Notes under the pieces: generated by a model
Told to the model about the DNA's origin: nothing
What the model saw: only the letters and a program-made list of their open reading frames with translations
The model's database searches: none
Part shown: positions 17,296-25,265 of the stretch, piece by piece
Numbering within the stretch: the first letter of the stretch is position 1
How the letters are laid out: every line of letters begins with the position of its first letter
Origin: Pectobacterium sp013449375
Lineage (GTDB): Bacteria > Pseudomonadota > Gammaproteobacteria > Enterobacterales > Enterobacteriaceae
DNA length: 64,000 nucleotides
NCBI RefSeq assembly: GCF_048593165.1
Contig: NZ_CP184271.1
Reading direction: 5' to 3' (one strand)
Made by a program: the position numbers and the translations under genes

Positions 17296-18198
17296 ATGGG
17301 GCAATCCGACAGCTTTGATGGACTGGCAGAATTTCTGGCGATAGCGAAACGCTTGAGCATCCGTAAAGCGGCACTCGATCTGGGTAAAACACCGGGTTCC
17401 GTGAGTTTGTCGCTCCAGAGACTGGAACATCGCCTCGGTGTGCCACTGTTCCACCGCACGACACGCAAAATGGCGCTGACGGAAGCGGGAGAAAACCTGC
17501 TGCTGAGAATCGGGCCTGCGGCACAGGCTATCGCGACAGGTTTTGAAGATGTGGCTCAATCGGCAAAAAATCCATCGGGAACGTTAAAGCTGATCGTAGA
17601 ACGCTTGGCATTGCCCCACGTCATCGAACCCCTGATCCCTGCATTTCGTCAGGCGTGGCCGAGTTTGCATGTCGATATCACGGTGAGCAACCGCCATGAT
17701 AATTTCGTCTCTGAAGGCTATGATGCCGGTATTATGATCGGTTCATACATTGAGCAGGATATGATTGCGATACGGCTTTCCCCAGCCTTTAAGTGGGCGG
17801 TATTTGGATCGCCGGACTATTTCAAAACGCACGGCAAACCTAAAGTCACCCGCGACTTAATGCATCACGAATGCATTCGCTTTCGCCGCCCTGAGAAGGG
17901 CGATATTTACCGGTGGGAATTTATCGAAAACAAAGAAAGCGTCAGAATTGAGCCAACGGGCACGGTGACGGTGAACGATGGGGAACTGATGCGCAGCCTT
18001 GCGGTTCGGGGCGTCGGATTGATTTACTCCTCCACCTTCCATACCTCACGTGAACTGGAAAACGGCACGCTGGAAGCGGCGCTACTCGATCTTTCGCCGG
18101 GAAACGACGGCCTCTTTCTGTATTTCTCCAGAGCGGCGAGGAACCAGCCCAAACTGCGCGCGTTTATCGACGTGTGTTCGCAGGTCATTAAGACGTGA
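17296..18198 (+). CDS. LysR-family transcriptional regulator
   Basis: The 300-residue product has an N-terminal winged helix-turn-helix (residues 8-66, with RKAALDLGKTPGSVSLSLQRLE and PLFHRTTRKMALTEAG) and a C-terminal periplasmic-binding-protein-like effector domain. GAGGAA precedes the ATG. It reads away from the DJ-1/PfpI gene, the usual arrangement for a LysR regulator and its target. The small-molecule signal is unknown. Confidence 0.9.
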   Translation: MGQSDSFDGLAEFLAIAKRLSIRKAALDLGKTPGSVSLSLQRLEHRLGVPLFHRTTRKMALTEAGENLLLRIGPAAQAIATGFEDVAQSAKNPSGTLKLIVERLALPHVIEPLIPAFRQAWPSLHVDITVSNRHDNFVSEGYDAGIMIGSYIEQDMIAIRLSPAFKWAVFGSPDYFKTHGKPKVTRDLMHHECIRFRRPEKGDIYRWEFIENKESVRIEPTGTVTVNDGELMRSLAVRGVGLIYSSTFHTSRELENGTLEAALLDLSPGNDGLFLYFSRAARNQPKLRAFIDVCSQVIKT

Positions 18199-18220
18199 AT
18201 GAATAGGCCGAGTTTGTCTG

Positions 18221-18580
18221 TCAGTCTTCCGAAGCATATTCAACTGAACCTGTTTTGCATTCGTACATGGCAAACAGCGAGTGTGTTTTCTGTGGGCTGG
18301 AGACGGTGAATGCCAGGAGGTAAACCTCAGGATTGGATAACGTGGATGAATCGGCTTTATCAAAAGCAATCACTGGTGTCGTGGTGCTGAGGTATTCGGG
18401 TTGGAACTTAGCCCAGCGGGGAATACGGCGTGTCAGGAGATCGTGCTTTACATAATCAACGGCTTGCTCATACGTCACCTCCACGCAGGACGGGCCACTA
18501 TGCCTGAGATAATAATCGTAGACTGTTACGGCACTGAACGCAGCCAGAACGCAACAGACCGTCTTGGTTCTCCATCCCAC
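18221..18580 (-). CDS. Hypothetical protein with N-terminal membrane anchor
   Basis: The 119-residue product has a hydrophobic N-terminal segment (about residues 6-26) that could be an uncleaved anchor or signal peptide, followed by a soluble domain with two cysteines (one in GPSCVEV, one in MYECKTG) that could pair outside the cytoplasm. I do not recognise the family. It is convergent with the LysR gene and lies just outside the satellite, next to the host end of the tRNA remnant, so it belongs to the host flank. Confidence 0.6.
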   Translation of the reverse strand: MGWRTKTVCCVLAAFSAVTVYDYYLRHSGPSCVEVTYEQAVDYVKHDLLTRRIPRWAKFQPEYLSTTTPVIAFDKADSSTLSNPEVYLLAFTVSSPQKTHSLFAMYECKTGSVEYASED

Positions 18581-18610
18581 CCGTTTCTTCCTGATAAATA
18601 TAAACAGACG

Positions 18611-18649
18611 CCCAAAAATAAAGGAGCTGCGCTATTAACGCAACTCCTT
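18611..18649 (-). terminator. Original ileX terminator, left outside the island
   Basis: On the minus strand AAGGAGTTGCG / CGCAGCTCCTT (one mismatch) is followed by TTTATTTTT. It sits directly after the 3' remnant of ileX and was probably the tRNA's own terminator before the island entered. Confidence 0.65.
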
Positions 18650-18654
18650 AAATT

Positions 18655-18700
18655 TGGTGGCCCCTGCTGGACTTGAACCAGCGACCAAGCGATTATGAGT
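18655..18700. repeat. att repeat, left end: 3' remnant of ileX
   Basis: This 46-bp stretch equals the 3' part of the tRNA gene at 29385-29430 except at four positions. The last 19 bp, from the variable region through the anticodon loop, are identical in both copies, so the crossover lies there. The 5' half of the tRNA is missing here. Confidence 0.9.
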
Positions 18701-18806
18701 TAGGACGCAACTTCTTACCTAAAAATACTTATTGATAATTTTCAATTAGTTAATCAAATCGCATTTACTGTATAAATAACCAGAAATACTCTAAAATACT
18801 CATTTG

Positions 18807-18854
18807 CGGTATCCTATGGGTATCCTAGAGCCTGCAAGCGATTTGCAGGATACC
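18807..18854. repeat. Arm-type integrase sites, left end
   Basis: Two direct copies of GGTATCCTA (CGGTATCCTATG then GGTATCCTA) are followed by an inverted copy GGATACC at 18848-18854. The same doubled repeat is found at the other end of the island (29318-29338). Confidence 0.7.
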
Positions 18855-18878
18855 CTAATCGCTTGGTATGGGGTGGTT

Positions 18879-20303
18879 GTGGAAACATTTAAATTCACGA
18901 AAGCCAAACTCGAAAGTTTGCCACCCACTGAACGTGGTCAGGTTGAGTATGGCGATACCGTTGTTAATGGTTTGCGCGTTCGGGTAGGAGTCAGTGGCGT
19001 TAAGAGCTTCTGTATCTCCAGAAAACGTAATGGCAAATTCATACGTGCTACGCTGGGGCGCTTTCCCGACCTCACGATTGATAACGCCAGGGCGAAGGCT
19101 CTCGAACTGCTGGGAGACGTTGCGACCACTGGCAGAAACCCCAACGTGGAAAGGCGCATCAACGAAAAGGCATCTGTTACGCTTGCTGATGCGCTGGATA
19201 CCTACATCGAAAGCCGTGACGCAAGGTTGAGTGCCGATACGGCAAAGCAATATCGCTCTATCCTGCAAAACTTCTCTGGCGACTGGATGAAACAGCCTAT
19301 CGCGTCTATCAGTCGGGAACGGGTGGAAATCCGGCATAAAGCTGTTACTGATGGTTCAGTGTGGTTTGGTGCTGATAAGTCAACACTACGTGCTGGCGTT
19401 GGCAGCGGAAGTAAAGCGCAAGCCGATCTTTGGGCTCGGGTGCTGCGAGCTATTTACCGTTTTTCCCATGACCATTATCGTGATGGTGAAGGAAAAACCC
19501 TTCTCCCTGACCCTCCCACTATGGTACTGAGCACTAAGCGCAAATGGCATGGAACCGTCAGAAAGACAGAACGCATTCGCACCAATGAGCTTGGCAGGTG
19601 GTTCGGTGCGTTGTGTTCTGTGCGTGATGCTGCTGAACAGGGGCGCGATGATATAGCGGCTGCTGTATGTGACGCCGTGGAAATGGCTATTTTCACCGGG
19701 TTGCGTAAATCAGAGATTTTAGAACTGAGCTGGGAGCGAGTTAATCTGGGTGGCCGCTATTTCTGGATTGATACTACAAAGAACGGCGATCCGCTTGAAC
19801 TGCCAGTAACCGAAACGCTTCTAAATTTATTCCGCCGCCGTGCAAAGATGAAATCAGGTGATGGATCACTGGTTTTCCCTGGCGATAAAGGTGTTATTAA
19901 GGAATACAGGCACATTATTGACCGCATAAGTGCTGCTACCGTGCCAGACCCAAACCCAGATTTGCTAAATCCCATCCCTTTCAAATGGCATGATGCCCGC
20001 CGAACGTTTGGCACCGTTGCTGAGCTGGTGGGCGTTGGGAACTACATTTTAAAGCGATTGTTGAACCATCGCACGATGAGAAGCGCCGATGTTACTCAAG
20101 GTTATTTGCATTTTGGGGCTGATGAACTGATGGAACCAGCTTCAAGAATAGAACGAGCAATACTTGAGTACGCAGGGATTATCGAGAACAAAAAATCTCT
20201 GGACGCTAAATTGTTACTTGCGCTTGAAGGTCTGAGCGAAGAAGAAAAACGCCGTCTCATTTTTGATTTATCTAAAAACATTAAGGTTTCTGAAAATGAA
20301 TAG
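18879..20303 (+). CDS. int: Tyrosine-type site-specific integrase
   Basis: The product of about 474 residues is a phage integrase with an N-terminal arm-binding domain of the DUF4102 type, a core-binding domain and a catalytic domain. The catalytic set is visible: Arg in TGLRKSEIL, the His-xx-Arg box WHDARRTFG, His in LLNHRT and Tyr in TQGYLHFG. It should insert and excise the satellite at ileX. The frame is open back to 18804 with an ATG at 18816, but those starts overlap the arm-type repeats; the GTG at 18879 with GGGG upstream gives the usual N terminus (ETFKFTKAKLESLP). The gene sits at the end distal from the intact tRNA, the opposite of many P4-type islands. Confidence 0.92.
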   Translation: METFKFTKAKLESLPPTERGQVEYGDTVVNGLRVRVGVSGVKSFCISRKRNGKFIRATLGRFPDLTIDNARAKALELLGDVATTGRNPNVERRINEKASVTLADALDTYIESRDARLSADTAKQYRSILQNFSGDWMKQPIASISRERVEIRHKAVTDGSVWFGADKSTLRAGVGSGSKAQADLWARVLRAIYRFSHDHYRDGEGKTLLPDPPTMVLSTKRKWHGTVRKTERIRTNELGRWFGALCSVRDAAEQGRDDIAAAVCDAVEMAIFTGLRKSEILELSWERVNLGGRYFWIDTTKNGDPLELPVTETLLNLFRRRAKMKSGDGSLVFPGDKGVIKEYRHIIDRISAATVPDPNPDLLNPIPFKWHDARRTFGTVAELVGVGNYILKRLLNHRTMRSADVTQGYLHFGADELMEPASRIERAILEYAGIIENKKSLDAKLLLALEGLSEEEKRRLIFDLSKNIKVSENE

Positions 20304-21129
20304 AAAAATTGAGCTTTCCGAAAGAATCAATAAATCATTTATCGAAGCTACTGATAAGATGAGCGATGATGATAAATTGAATTTTTATCAGGCTATCATA
20401 GATAGAGATAAAGAATCTGAGAGTGAAATCTTAAAAAAATACAATTATGCGGCTGTTACGCCAGTTGAGAATATCATGAGTGATGAAGATGCTGAGGCCT
20501 TGGCTAATTCTCTATTAAAGGATGACAATGGTGTTTTTAATGAAATAAATAACATTTTTGAATCTTCGAGCAAAAAACATTGGTCTAATATAGAAAGGAT
20601 GAACACTTTGTCATTAGACCAGCATGAGAAAATACTTAATCATGCAAGAGAACTTCAGTCTTCCTTCAATTCTAAAGAGCATATCAACGATGTTTTACAT
20701 GCGATATATGGCGAAAATGCTGCAACCATAGTAAAGGCCGCAATCATTGCAGATCTTATCGGTTGCCTTGATTTGAGGAATGACCTGATGGTTTTATTTA
20801 TTTCCATGATTGAGAATGCACATAATAGCAAAGCTATGGATATTTTTAAAAAGAAAAAGGTTATCAGTGAAGACAGGAGTTCAGCAAAAAAAGGTAAAAC
20901 AAACAGGCATCATGACACAGCCATAAAAATAGCTTCCGATACGTGGGGGAAATATCCAAACGCAAGCCTTGCGGGACTTTCAGAGGATATCTCATCACAT
21001 TTGAAAAAGGTATGGAAAGACGTGCCAGTAGCTGGAACTGTAGAAAAATGGTTGAAGGATTCTGGATTAAACCCAGATGTGAAACCAAAAAATAGAAATT
21101 ATGAGTTAATCATAACCGATGGGGAGTAA
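20296..21129 (+). CDS. Unknown satellite protein coupled to integrase
   Basis: The 277-residue product overlaps the end of int by eight bases, so the two are probably translated together. It is AT-rich and Lys/Asn/Asp-rich, mostly helical, with no signal peptide or membrane helix, though residues 150-180 are fairly hydrophobic. A basic stretch near residue 195-210 (KKGKTNRHHD) and a C-terminal part (GTVEKWLKDSGLNP) look like a DNA-binding end seen in other island proteins. I do not recognise a named family. A role beside the integrase is an inference from position only. Confidence 0.7.
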   Translation: MNRKIELSERINKSFIEATDKMSDDDKLNFYQAIIDRDKESESEILKKYNYAAVTPVENIMSDEDAEALANSLLKDDNGVFNEINNIFESSSKKHWSNIERMNTLSLDQHEKILNHARELQSSFNSKEHINDVLHAIYGENAATIVKAAIIADLIGCLDLRNDLMVLFISMIENAHNSKAMDIFKKKKVISEDRSSAKKGKTNRHHDTAIKIASDTWGKYPNASLAGLSEDISSHLKKVWKDVPVAGTVEKWLKDSGLNPDVKPKNRNYELIITDGE

Positions 21130-21169
21130 ATCTAGTTTTACACCCCCTAATCTTGTAATAAATGCAGTG

Positions 21170-21205
21170 AACCAGATATGGGTGTTTATATCTGGTTTCG
21201 CTTTC
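21170..21205 (+). terminator. Terminator after the int-linked gene
   Basis: AACCAGATAT / ATATCTGGTT forms a perfect 10-bp stem with an eight-base loop; the following TCGCTTTCT is only moderately T-rich. Confidence 0.5.
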
Positions 21206-21230
21206 TCCCCAAGTATTCGTGTCAATAATA

Positions 21231-21270
21231 AAGTATCACCACTGTTAAGCTGAAATACACGGTGATACTT
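21231..21270. promoter_or_regulatory. Inverted-repeat operator before the alpA-like gene
   Basis: AAGTATCACC and its exact inverse GGTGATACTT are 20 bases apart, the second copy touching the ATG at 21271. The GTATCAC core is shared with the operator copies at 21811-21901. It could bind a repressor or, as RNA, hide the ribosome site. Confidence 0.65.
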
Positions 21271-21480
21271 ATGCGTTTAATTAATAATTCAATAATTTTG
21301 GAACGTTTAACTCGCGCGGAGGCTGCTGCTTATCTCGGAGTTAATGCTCAGACTCTGGCTAATTGGGCTCATACTGGAAAAGTGGGAATTCCCCATCACA
21401 AAGTTGGGCGTAAAGTTATTTATATGAAGTCAGATCTCGACAACTACCTTGCGGCAAATCGTCGCACTCAGACGGCGTAA
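21271..21480 (+). CDS. AlpA-type HTH regulator/excisionase
   Basis: The 69-residue product is a MerR-like winged helix-turn-helix of the excisionase/AlpA type (HTH_17): LTRAEAAAYLGVNAQTLANW at residues 12-31 and a second strand-rich part VGRKVIYMKSDLDNYLAAN. In satellites such proteins switch on late or excision functions and can act as recombination directionality factors. The ATG at 21271 is chosen; a GTG nine bases upstream lies inside the inverted repeat. It stands alone between two regulatory regions. Confidence 0.82.
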   Translation: MRLINNSIILERLTRAEAAAYLGVNAQTLANWAHTGKVGIPHHKVGRKVIYMKSDLDNYLAANRRTQTA

Positions 21481-21500
21481 GGGGCGGGAGATGGCACATA

Positions 21501-21526
21501 AAACAAAAGCGGCCATGCCGGGCCGC
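21501..21526 (-). terminator. Terminator after the small repressor-like gene
   Basis: GCGGCC / GGCCGC stem, with the minus-strand side followed by the T-rich TTTTGTTTT. It lies between the convergent alpA-like and 21595 genes. Confidence 0.65.
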
Positions 21527-21594
21527 TCATGTCACTGCACAAAACTAAAGCATATCCAGAATAGCACGCTGATCGATCAGGTCAACGGCCGTAA

Positions 21595-21789
21595 TCATTC
21601 TGTTTCAAGTTGCTTATCTTGTCGGGATTGTTTGCGTTGGCGACGTTTAACTTCCCCGCGTATTGAAGTGACAATAAAACCCGCGTTGCTCTCACCATCA
21701 TTTTTCAATGATTCCATATCCGCGACAACATCATGCGGAACTCTGACGGTGAAAAGTTGTGATTTTGCATTCTTGTTAGATGTTGCCAT
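21595..21789 (-). CDS. Small YlcI/YnfO-like (ribbon-helix-helix-type) protein, repressor candidate
   Basis: The 64-residue product reads KSQLFTVRVPHDVVADME in its first third, typical of a ribbon-helix-helix strand and helix, and ends in a very basic tail (KRRQRKQSRQDKQ). It resembles the YlcI/YnfO small phage proteins. The start at 21789 is chosen because a ribosome site (AGAGAA) precedes it; the longer open frame back to 21957 runs through operators. Upstream, TTGCAG and TATACT 16 bases apart form a good promoter on the minus strand, with an operator copy touching the -10 box. It is therefore the best candidate for the island's master repressor. Confidence 0.7.
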   Translation of the reverse strand: MATSNKNAKSQLFTVRVPHDVVADMESLKNDGESNAGFIVTSIRGEVKRRQRKQSRQDKQLETE

Positions 21790-21810
21790 TGCTGGTTCTC
21801 TTTTTGTTTG

Positions 21811-21901
21811 GTGTGTATCAGTATACGCAAAAAAAAGACATCTGCAATGCTTGAAGTGTGTATCACTTGTGTGTAAGTTAAAAGCACAAAGTGATACACA
21901 C
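21811..21901. promoter_or_regulatory. Divergent operator region with three GTGTGTATCA copies
   Basis: GTGTGTATCA occurs at 21811-21820 and 21856-21865 and inverted at 21892-21901. The last two form a large palindrome with extended arms (ATCACTT / AAGTGAT). The copy at 21811 overlaps the TATACT box for the leftward small gene; the palindrome precedes the rightward gene at 21978. This looks like a switch region between the two directions. Confidence 0.7.
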
Positions 21902-21977
21902 CTTGTAAAAGCAACGCCCAGCAGTGTTACCAGCACTAACCGGGCGTCTAACCACAAACGTTACGGAGATTAACGCT

Positions 21978-22199
21978 ATGGCTAAACCACAGTGTACCCA
22001 AACTCGCCCAGAATTTATACGTAATCAGCACATTGCCCATGCAGAAGAGGCCGCAACTCAGATTGTGCATGCTAAGGCTATTATCACCCTTATTGCAGCA
22101 TCGGAACTAAGCGGCGTTACTGTAGAAAATGCGCTGGAAGCTGTCTCTGAAATGCTGGAAAGGGCAGAAGCTGAACTGGCGGAGGTGACACATGATTAA
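21978..22199 (+). CDS. Small satellite protein, unknown function
   Basis: The 73-residue product is Ala/Glu-rich and predicted fully helical, with no membrane helix. A GGAG site precedes the ATG at 21978. It opens a tightly packed rightward operon in which each following gene overlaps the one before, ending in the helicase/primase gene, so it belongs to the replication transcript. No family recognised. Confidence 0.65.
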   Translation: MAKPQCTQTRPEFIRNQHIAHAEEAATQIVHAKAIITLIAASELSGVTVENALEAVSEMLERAEAELAEVTHD

Positions 22200-22509
22200 C
22201 CCCATCACTCCGCATGTTGTCAGCGGGAAATTGCTTTCCCCTAAAAAGACGCCAGAAGAGGCGCTTACCACTTTGCGCACGTACTTTGATGAACTGGCTA
22301 AACACCAGGAATTCATCGCAATGGCATGGAGTAAGCAGTACGACACCAGACGCGATCTTGAATGGATACGCGATCCTGTTAACGCCAGAATGCGTAGCGC
22401 CATGAGCCAGGTATCTGTAATGGTGATGCTGGTGGAAGACAACCTACAGGTGATTGAGAGTTACCTTAAGCCAACACCTTCTGTTTCTACGGAGGTGCGT
22501 CATGCGTGA
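22192..22509 (+). CDS. Small satellite protein, unknown function
   Basis: The 105-residue product overlaps the previous gene by eight bases and the next by eight. It is mostly helical (for example ALTTLRTYFDELAKHQEF), soluble, and has no motif I can name. It lies in the early operon that leads to the helicase/primase; function in replication control is possible from position only. Confidence 0.65.
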   Translation: MINPITPHVVSGKLLSPKKTPEEALTTLRTYFDELAKHQEFIAMAWSKQYDTRRDLEWIRDPVNARMRSAMSQVSVMVMLVEDNLQVIESYLKPTPSVSTEVRHA

Positions 22510-22957
22510 GCTAATTTCTGTGGGCGCTCGTTTCATCGAGAACAATAGTGAAGTGTCGGTGGTTATCCAGGAGCAAACCGTTGATCGCGTCGTGTTCTCC
22601 TATGAGCAATACCCGCAAGCCAGGCATCACTACCCGCGGGATGCGTTTATCCGTGACTTTTCTCCAGTAAAGGCGAACGAAATCAATCTGGATGCTTACT
22701 ACGACGATCAGCGACGTGTTAACGCTCTGATTGGCTCAATTTGTGCGCCAGTACCTGCTACGCCGGAAAACATATCGCGTAATCGTCTGTTACGCGCTCA
22801 GATGGGATTACGGCACCTACTGACTGAGGTCATTCCCCAAATCACCGACGAACAGCAACGCCGCGAAGTTTATTTGTGGGTTGATGGCATTTACGCCATT
22901 ACGTGCTTTGAGGAACTGGGTGAGGAGGTACGCAATGCGCCAACCTCAGCCAAATGA
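22502..22957 (+). CDS. Satellite protein with an N-terminal DUF4222-like module
   Basis: The 151-residue product begins with a beta-rich module (residues 1-58: SVGARF, DRVVFSY, YPRDAFIRDFSPV) that repeats the pattern of the next gene's DUF4222-type domain. A helical C-terminal part follows (residues 75-150). The start at 22502 follows GGAGG; 16 extra codons upstream overlap the previous gene. It overlaps the next start by 23 bases. Function unknown. Confidence 0.68.
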   Translation: MRELISVGARFIENNSEVSVVIQEQTVDRVVFSYEQYPQARHHYPRDAFIRDFSPVKANEINLDAYYDDQRRVNALIGSICAPVPATPENISRNRLLRAQMGLRHLLTEVIPQITDEQQRREVYLWVDGIYAITCFEELGEEVRNAPTSAK

Positions 22958-23123
22958 TCGCTATCAGGACAAGAACGGCCAATGCGTCACTGTCAGGGCG
23001 AATGCTTTTAACCGCGTAACGTTTGTGCGTGATGGTTATTCAGCGGAGTGTGTTTATCCCGATAACCGCTTTCTTGCCGAGTTTACCTGCATAGATGGAG
23101 GTCAGGCATGTCCACAAAAGTGA
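22935..23123 (+). CDS. DUF4222 family small protein
   Basis: The 62-residue product is a single compact beta-rich domain (PNDRYQDKNG, RVTFVRDGYSAECVYP, FLAEFT) of the DUF4222 type found in many enterobacterial prophages. GGAGG precedes the ATG at 22935. It overlaps both neighbours and is probably translationally coupled to the helicase gene. No biochemical role is known to me. Confidence 0.72.
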   Translation: MRQPQPNDRYQDKNGQCVTVRANAFNRVTFVRDGYSAECVYPDNRFLAEFTCIDGGQACPQK

Positions 23124-24865
23124 AGCGTCAGGAAGCCATGTCAGACGCCCTATTTTCCTGCCTGTATCTGTGGGTTAATGGTCATGTGCTGAAACCGAAA
23201 GACGTAGCACGGGCAATACAACGACATAGTGACAGTACCAAAGGTTATGGGAAATTAGCCGTAGAACTCCATAAGCTGGCGGATGCCACCCAAACTACTT
23301 ACGAGTGGTTGTGCGATCAGGGACTGGTTGCGACTGACGCAAAAAAGCAGCGTGAAAAGCGTATGGCGCTGGCGGCCGGAATCATTGGTCAGGAGGATGT
23401 GAAAGCCCAGCTTCTTGATGATGAGCGGATTAATCGCGTGTTCCCGTTACCCCTACCAAAGAAGAAGACTCAGGATATAGGAGTAACTGACCTTTCCCGC
23501 ATGGGAGCCAGCCAGCGCGGTGAAGTGTTACGGGCGCACTATGGCGGTGATTTAGCTGTTCATGGTGATTCTGATACCGTTCACCACTACAACGGCGTGA
23601 TATGGGAGCCAGTGGCCGATAAGGATTTACAGCGTGAAATGGCGCAAATCTTTATCGACGAGGAGATTGCCTACTCGCAGAACGCCATTAAATCCGCTGT
23701 GGAAACCATGAAACTGAGCTTGCCTGTCATGGGGGCGACTGCCCGTAATCTTATCGGGTTCAGTAATGGAGTATTTGATACCCGTACCGGGCAATTCCGT
23801 GACCATAGTCAGGAAGATTGGTTACTGATAGCCAGTGAATTGCCATTCAGCGCCCCGGCAGAAGGGGAAACGCTGGCGACCCATGCGCCCAGCTTCTGGA
23901 AATGGTTGAGCCGTTCCGTTGGCAATAATAAACGGAAAGCCGATCGCGTCCTGTCAGCGTTGTTTATGGTGCTGGCTAACCGTTATGACTGGCAGTTGTT
24001 CCTTGAAGTTACGGGACCAGGTGGCAGCGGTAAAAGCGTTTTTGCGGAAATCTGCACCATGCTGGCGGGTAAAGCCAATACCGTATCGGCCAGCATGAAG
24101 GCACTGGAAGACCCGCGAGATCGTGCGCTGGTGGTTGGCTATTCACTCATCATCATGCCGGATATGACCCGCTACGCTGGCGACGGCGCAGGGATTAAGG
24201 CGATAACGGGCGGGGATAAGGTATCTATCGACCCCAAACACAAAGCGCCTTACTCAACGCGCATTCCTGCGGTGGTGTTGGCCGTGAACAATAACGCCAT
24301 GACGTTCAGTGACAGAAGCGGCGGCATATCCCGGCGACGGGTGATTTTCAACTTCTCCGAAGTGGTGCCGGAAAACGAACGTGACCCAATGCTACCGGAA
24401 AAGATAGAAGGTGAACTGGCCGTCATCATTCGTCACTTGCTAACCCGCTTTGCCAAGCAGGATGAAGCAAAACGTTTGTTGCATGAGCAGCAGAAATCCG
24501 AAGAAGCACTGGCTATTAAGCGTGAAGGGGATTCGCTGGTGGACTTCTGCGGCTATCTGATGGCGGCGGTGTTATGCGATGGCATGTTTATTGGTAATGC
24601 TGAGATAGTGCCATTTAGCCCACGCCGCTACTTGTATCACGCCTACCTTGCTTATATGCGTGCCAATGGGCTTACCAAGCCTGTGTCTCTAATGCGATTT
24701 GGTATTGATATGCCAGGAGCAATGGCGGAGTACGGTAAAGATTATCAAAAGCGGAAGACGAAGTTAGGGATACGCTCAAACGTTACGCTGAATGAGGATT
24801 CAGACGAGTGGATGCCGCAATGTGATGCGCCTCATAACGCCCAAAATGAAGAGGGGAAAAAATAA
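23108..24865 (+). CDS. P4-type phage/plasmid helicase-primase (D5/SF3 helicase)
   Basis: The 585-residue product is a superfamily 3 helicase of the phage/plasmid primase P4 family. The Walker A motif is GPGGSGKS (about residue 306-313), the B motif region is SLIIMPDMTRY (about residue 350) and the sensor-like VVLAVNNNAM follows near 392. A D5-type N-terminal domain is seen at residues 110-270. I see no intact N-terminal zinc-finger primase module as in P4 alpha, so priming may come from a helper or host enzyme. It should unwind DNA at the adjacent iteron cluster to start satellite replication. It overlaps the DUF4222 gene by 16 bases. Confidence 0.88.
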   Translation: MSTKVKRQEAMSDALFSCLYLWVNGHVLKPKDVARAIQRHSDSTKGYGKLAVELHKLADATQTTYEWLCDQGLVATDAKKQREKRMALAAGIIGQEDVKAQLLDDERINRVFPLPLPKKKTQDIGVTDLSRMGASQRGEVLRAHYGGDLAVHGDSDTVHHYNGVIWEPVADKDLQREMAQIFIDEEIAYSQNAIKSAVETMKLSLPVMGATARNLIGFSNGVFDTRTGQFRDHSQEDWLLIASELPFSAPAEGETLATHAPSFWKWLSRSVGNNKRKADRVLSALFMVLANRYDWQLFLEVTGPGGSGKSVFAEICTMLAGKANTVSASMKALEDPRDRALVVGYSLIIMPDMTRYAGDGAGIKAITGGDKVSIDPKHKAPYSTRIPAVVLAVNNNAMTFSDRSGGISRRRVIFNFSEVVPENERDPMLPEKIEGELAVIIRHLLTRFAKQDEAKRLLHEQQKSEEALAIKREGDSLVDFCGYLMAAVLCDGMFIGNAEIVPFSPRRYLYHAYLAYMRANGLTKPVSLMRFGIDMPGAMAEYGKDYQKRKTKLGIRSNVTLNEDSDEWMPQCDAPHNAQNEEGKK

Positions 24866-24880
24866 AACTTATAGACGAAG

Positions 24881-25109
24881 TGTTCACCAGTATTCACCCT
24901 GTTAAAAATTCATTTAATAACATGGTGTTAAGGGGTGAACACTTATTCTTTAAGTATTCACCAAGTGTTCACCTATTCACCTTTTTATGGAATTTCTTCC
25001 AAAAGGTGAAGGGTTAGGGTGAACACTAGTGAACACCTGAAAAGAAAGTCTTCACCCTATAACACTATGAAAATAAAAGTGAAATAGACAAAGGTGAACA
25101 GGTGAACAC
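24881..25109. other. Iteron cluster: candidate replication origin of the satellite
   Basis: This non-coding stretch holds at least six 8- to 9-base iterons of the form GGTGAACA(C/G), in both directions: 24881, 24934, 24965, 25018, 25029, 25093 and 25101 (the last two overlap by one base, and 25093 is exactly GGTGAACAG). Several TATTCACC and CTTCACC variants fill the gaps. GGTGAACAG is the known type I iteron bound by P4 alpha at ori and crr. The region lies directly downstream of the helicase gene and is very AT-rich between iterons. Confidence 0.82.
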
Positions 25110-25145
25110 TTGAGAGCATATTTTTTAATTTTTATATTTTCCTGT

Positions 25146-25166
25146 AGCGGCTTAGGCCGCTTTTTT
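25146..25166 (+). terminator. Terminator after the replication region
   Basis: AGCGGC / GCCGCT with a four-base loop followed by six T. Confidence 0.8.
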
Positions 25167-25265
25167 ATTATTTTCATCGCAATGATTATTTTTATTTGTC
25201 TTTACGATAAAAAATATTGATCGTATGATTCCCATACAATGACTGTATAAACATCAGGGGGTGTC

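Noticed and set aside
18655..18700. A second tRNA-Ile2 gene at the left island end
   Set aside because: Only the 3' part is present; the D arm and 5' acceptor are missing, so it is the att remnant.
21449..21973. A 174-residue + strand ORF across the operator region
   Set aside because: It crosses the terminator, the ribbon-helix-helix-like gene in antisense and all operator copies; cysteine-rich nonsense composition.
24881..25109. A CRISPR array
   Set aside because: The repeats are 8-9 bases, occur in both orientations and have irregular spacing; they are iterons.
25241..25262. LexA (SOS) box before the small gene at 25266
   Set aside because: CTGTATAAACATCAG looks similar but the CTGT-N8-ACAG spacing and right half do not fit.
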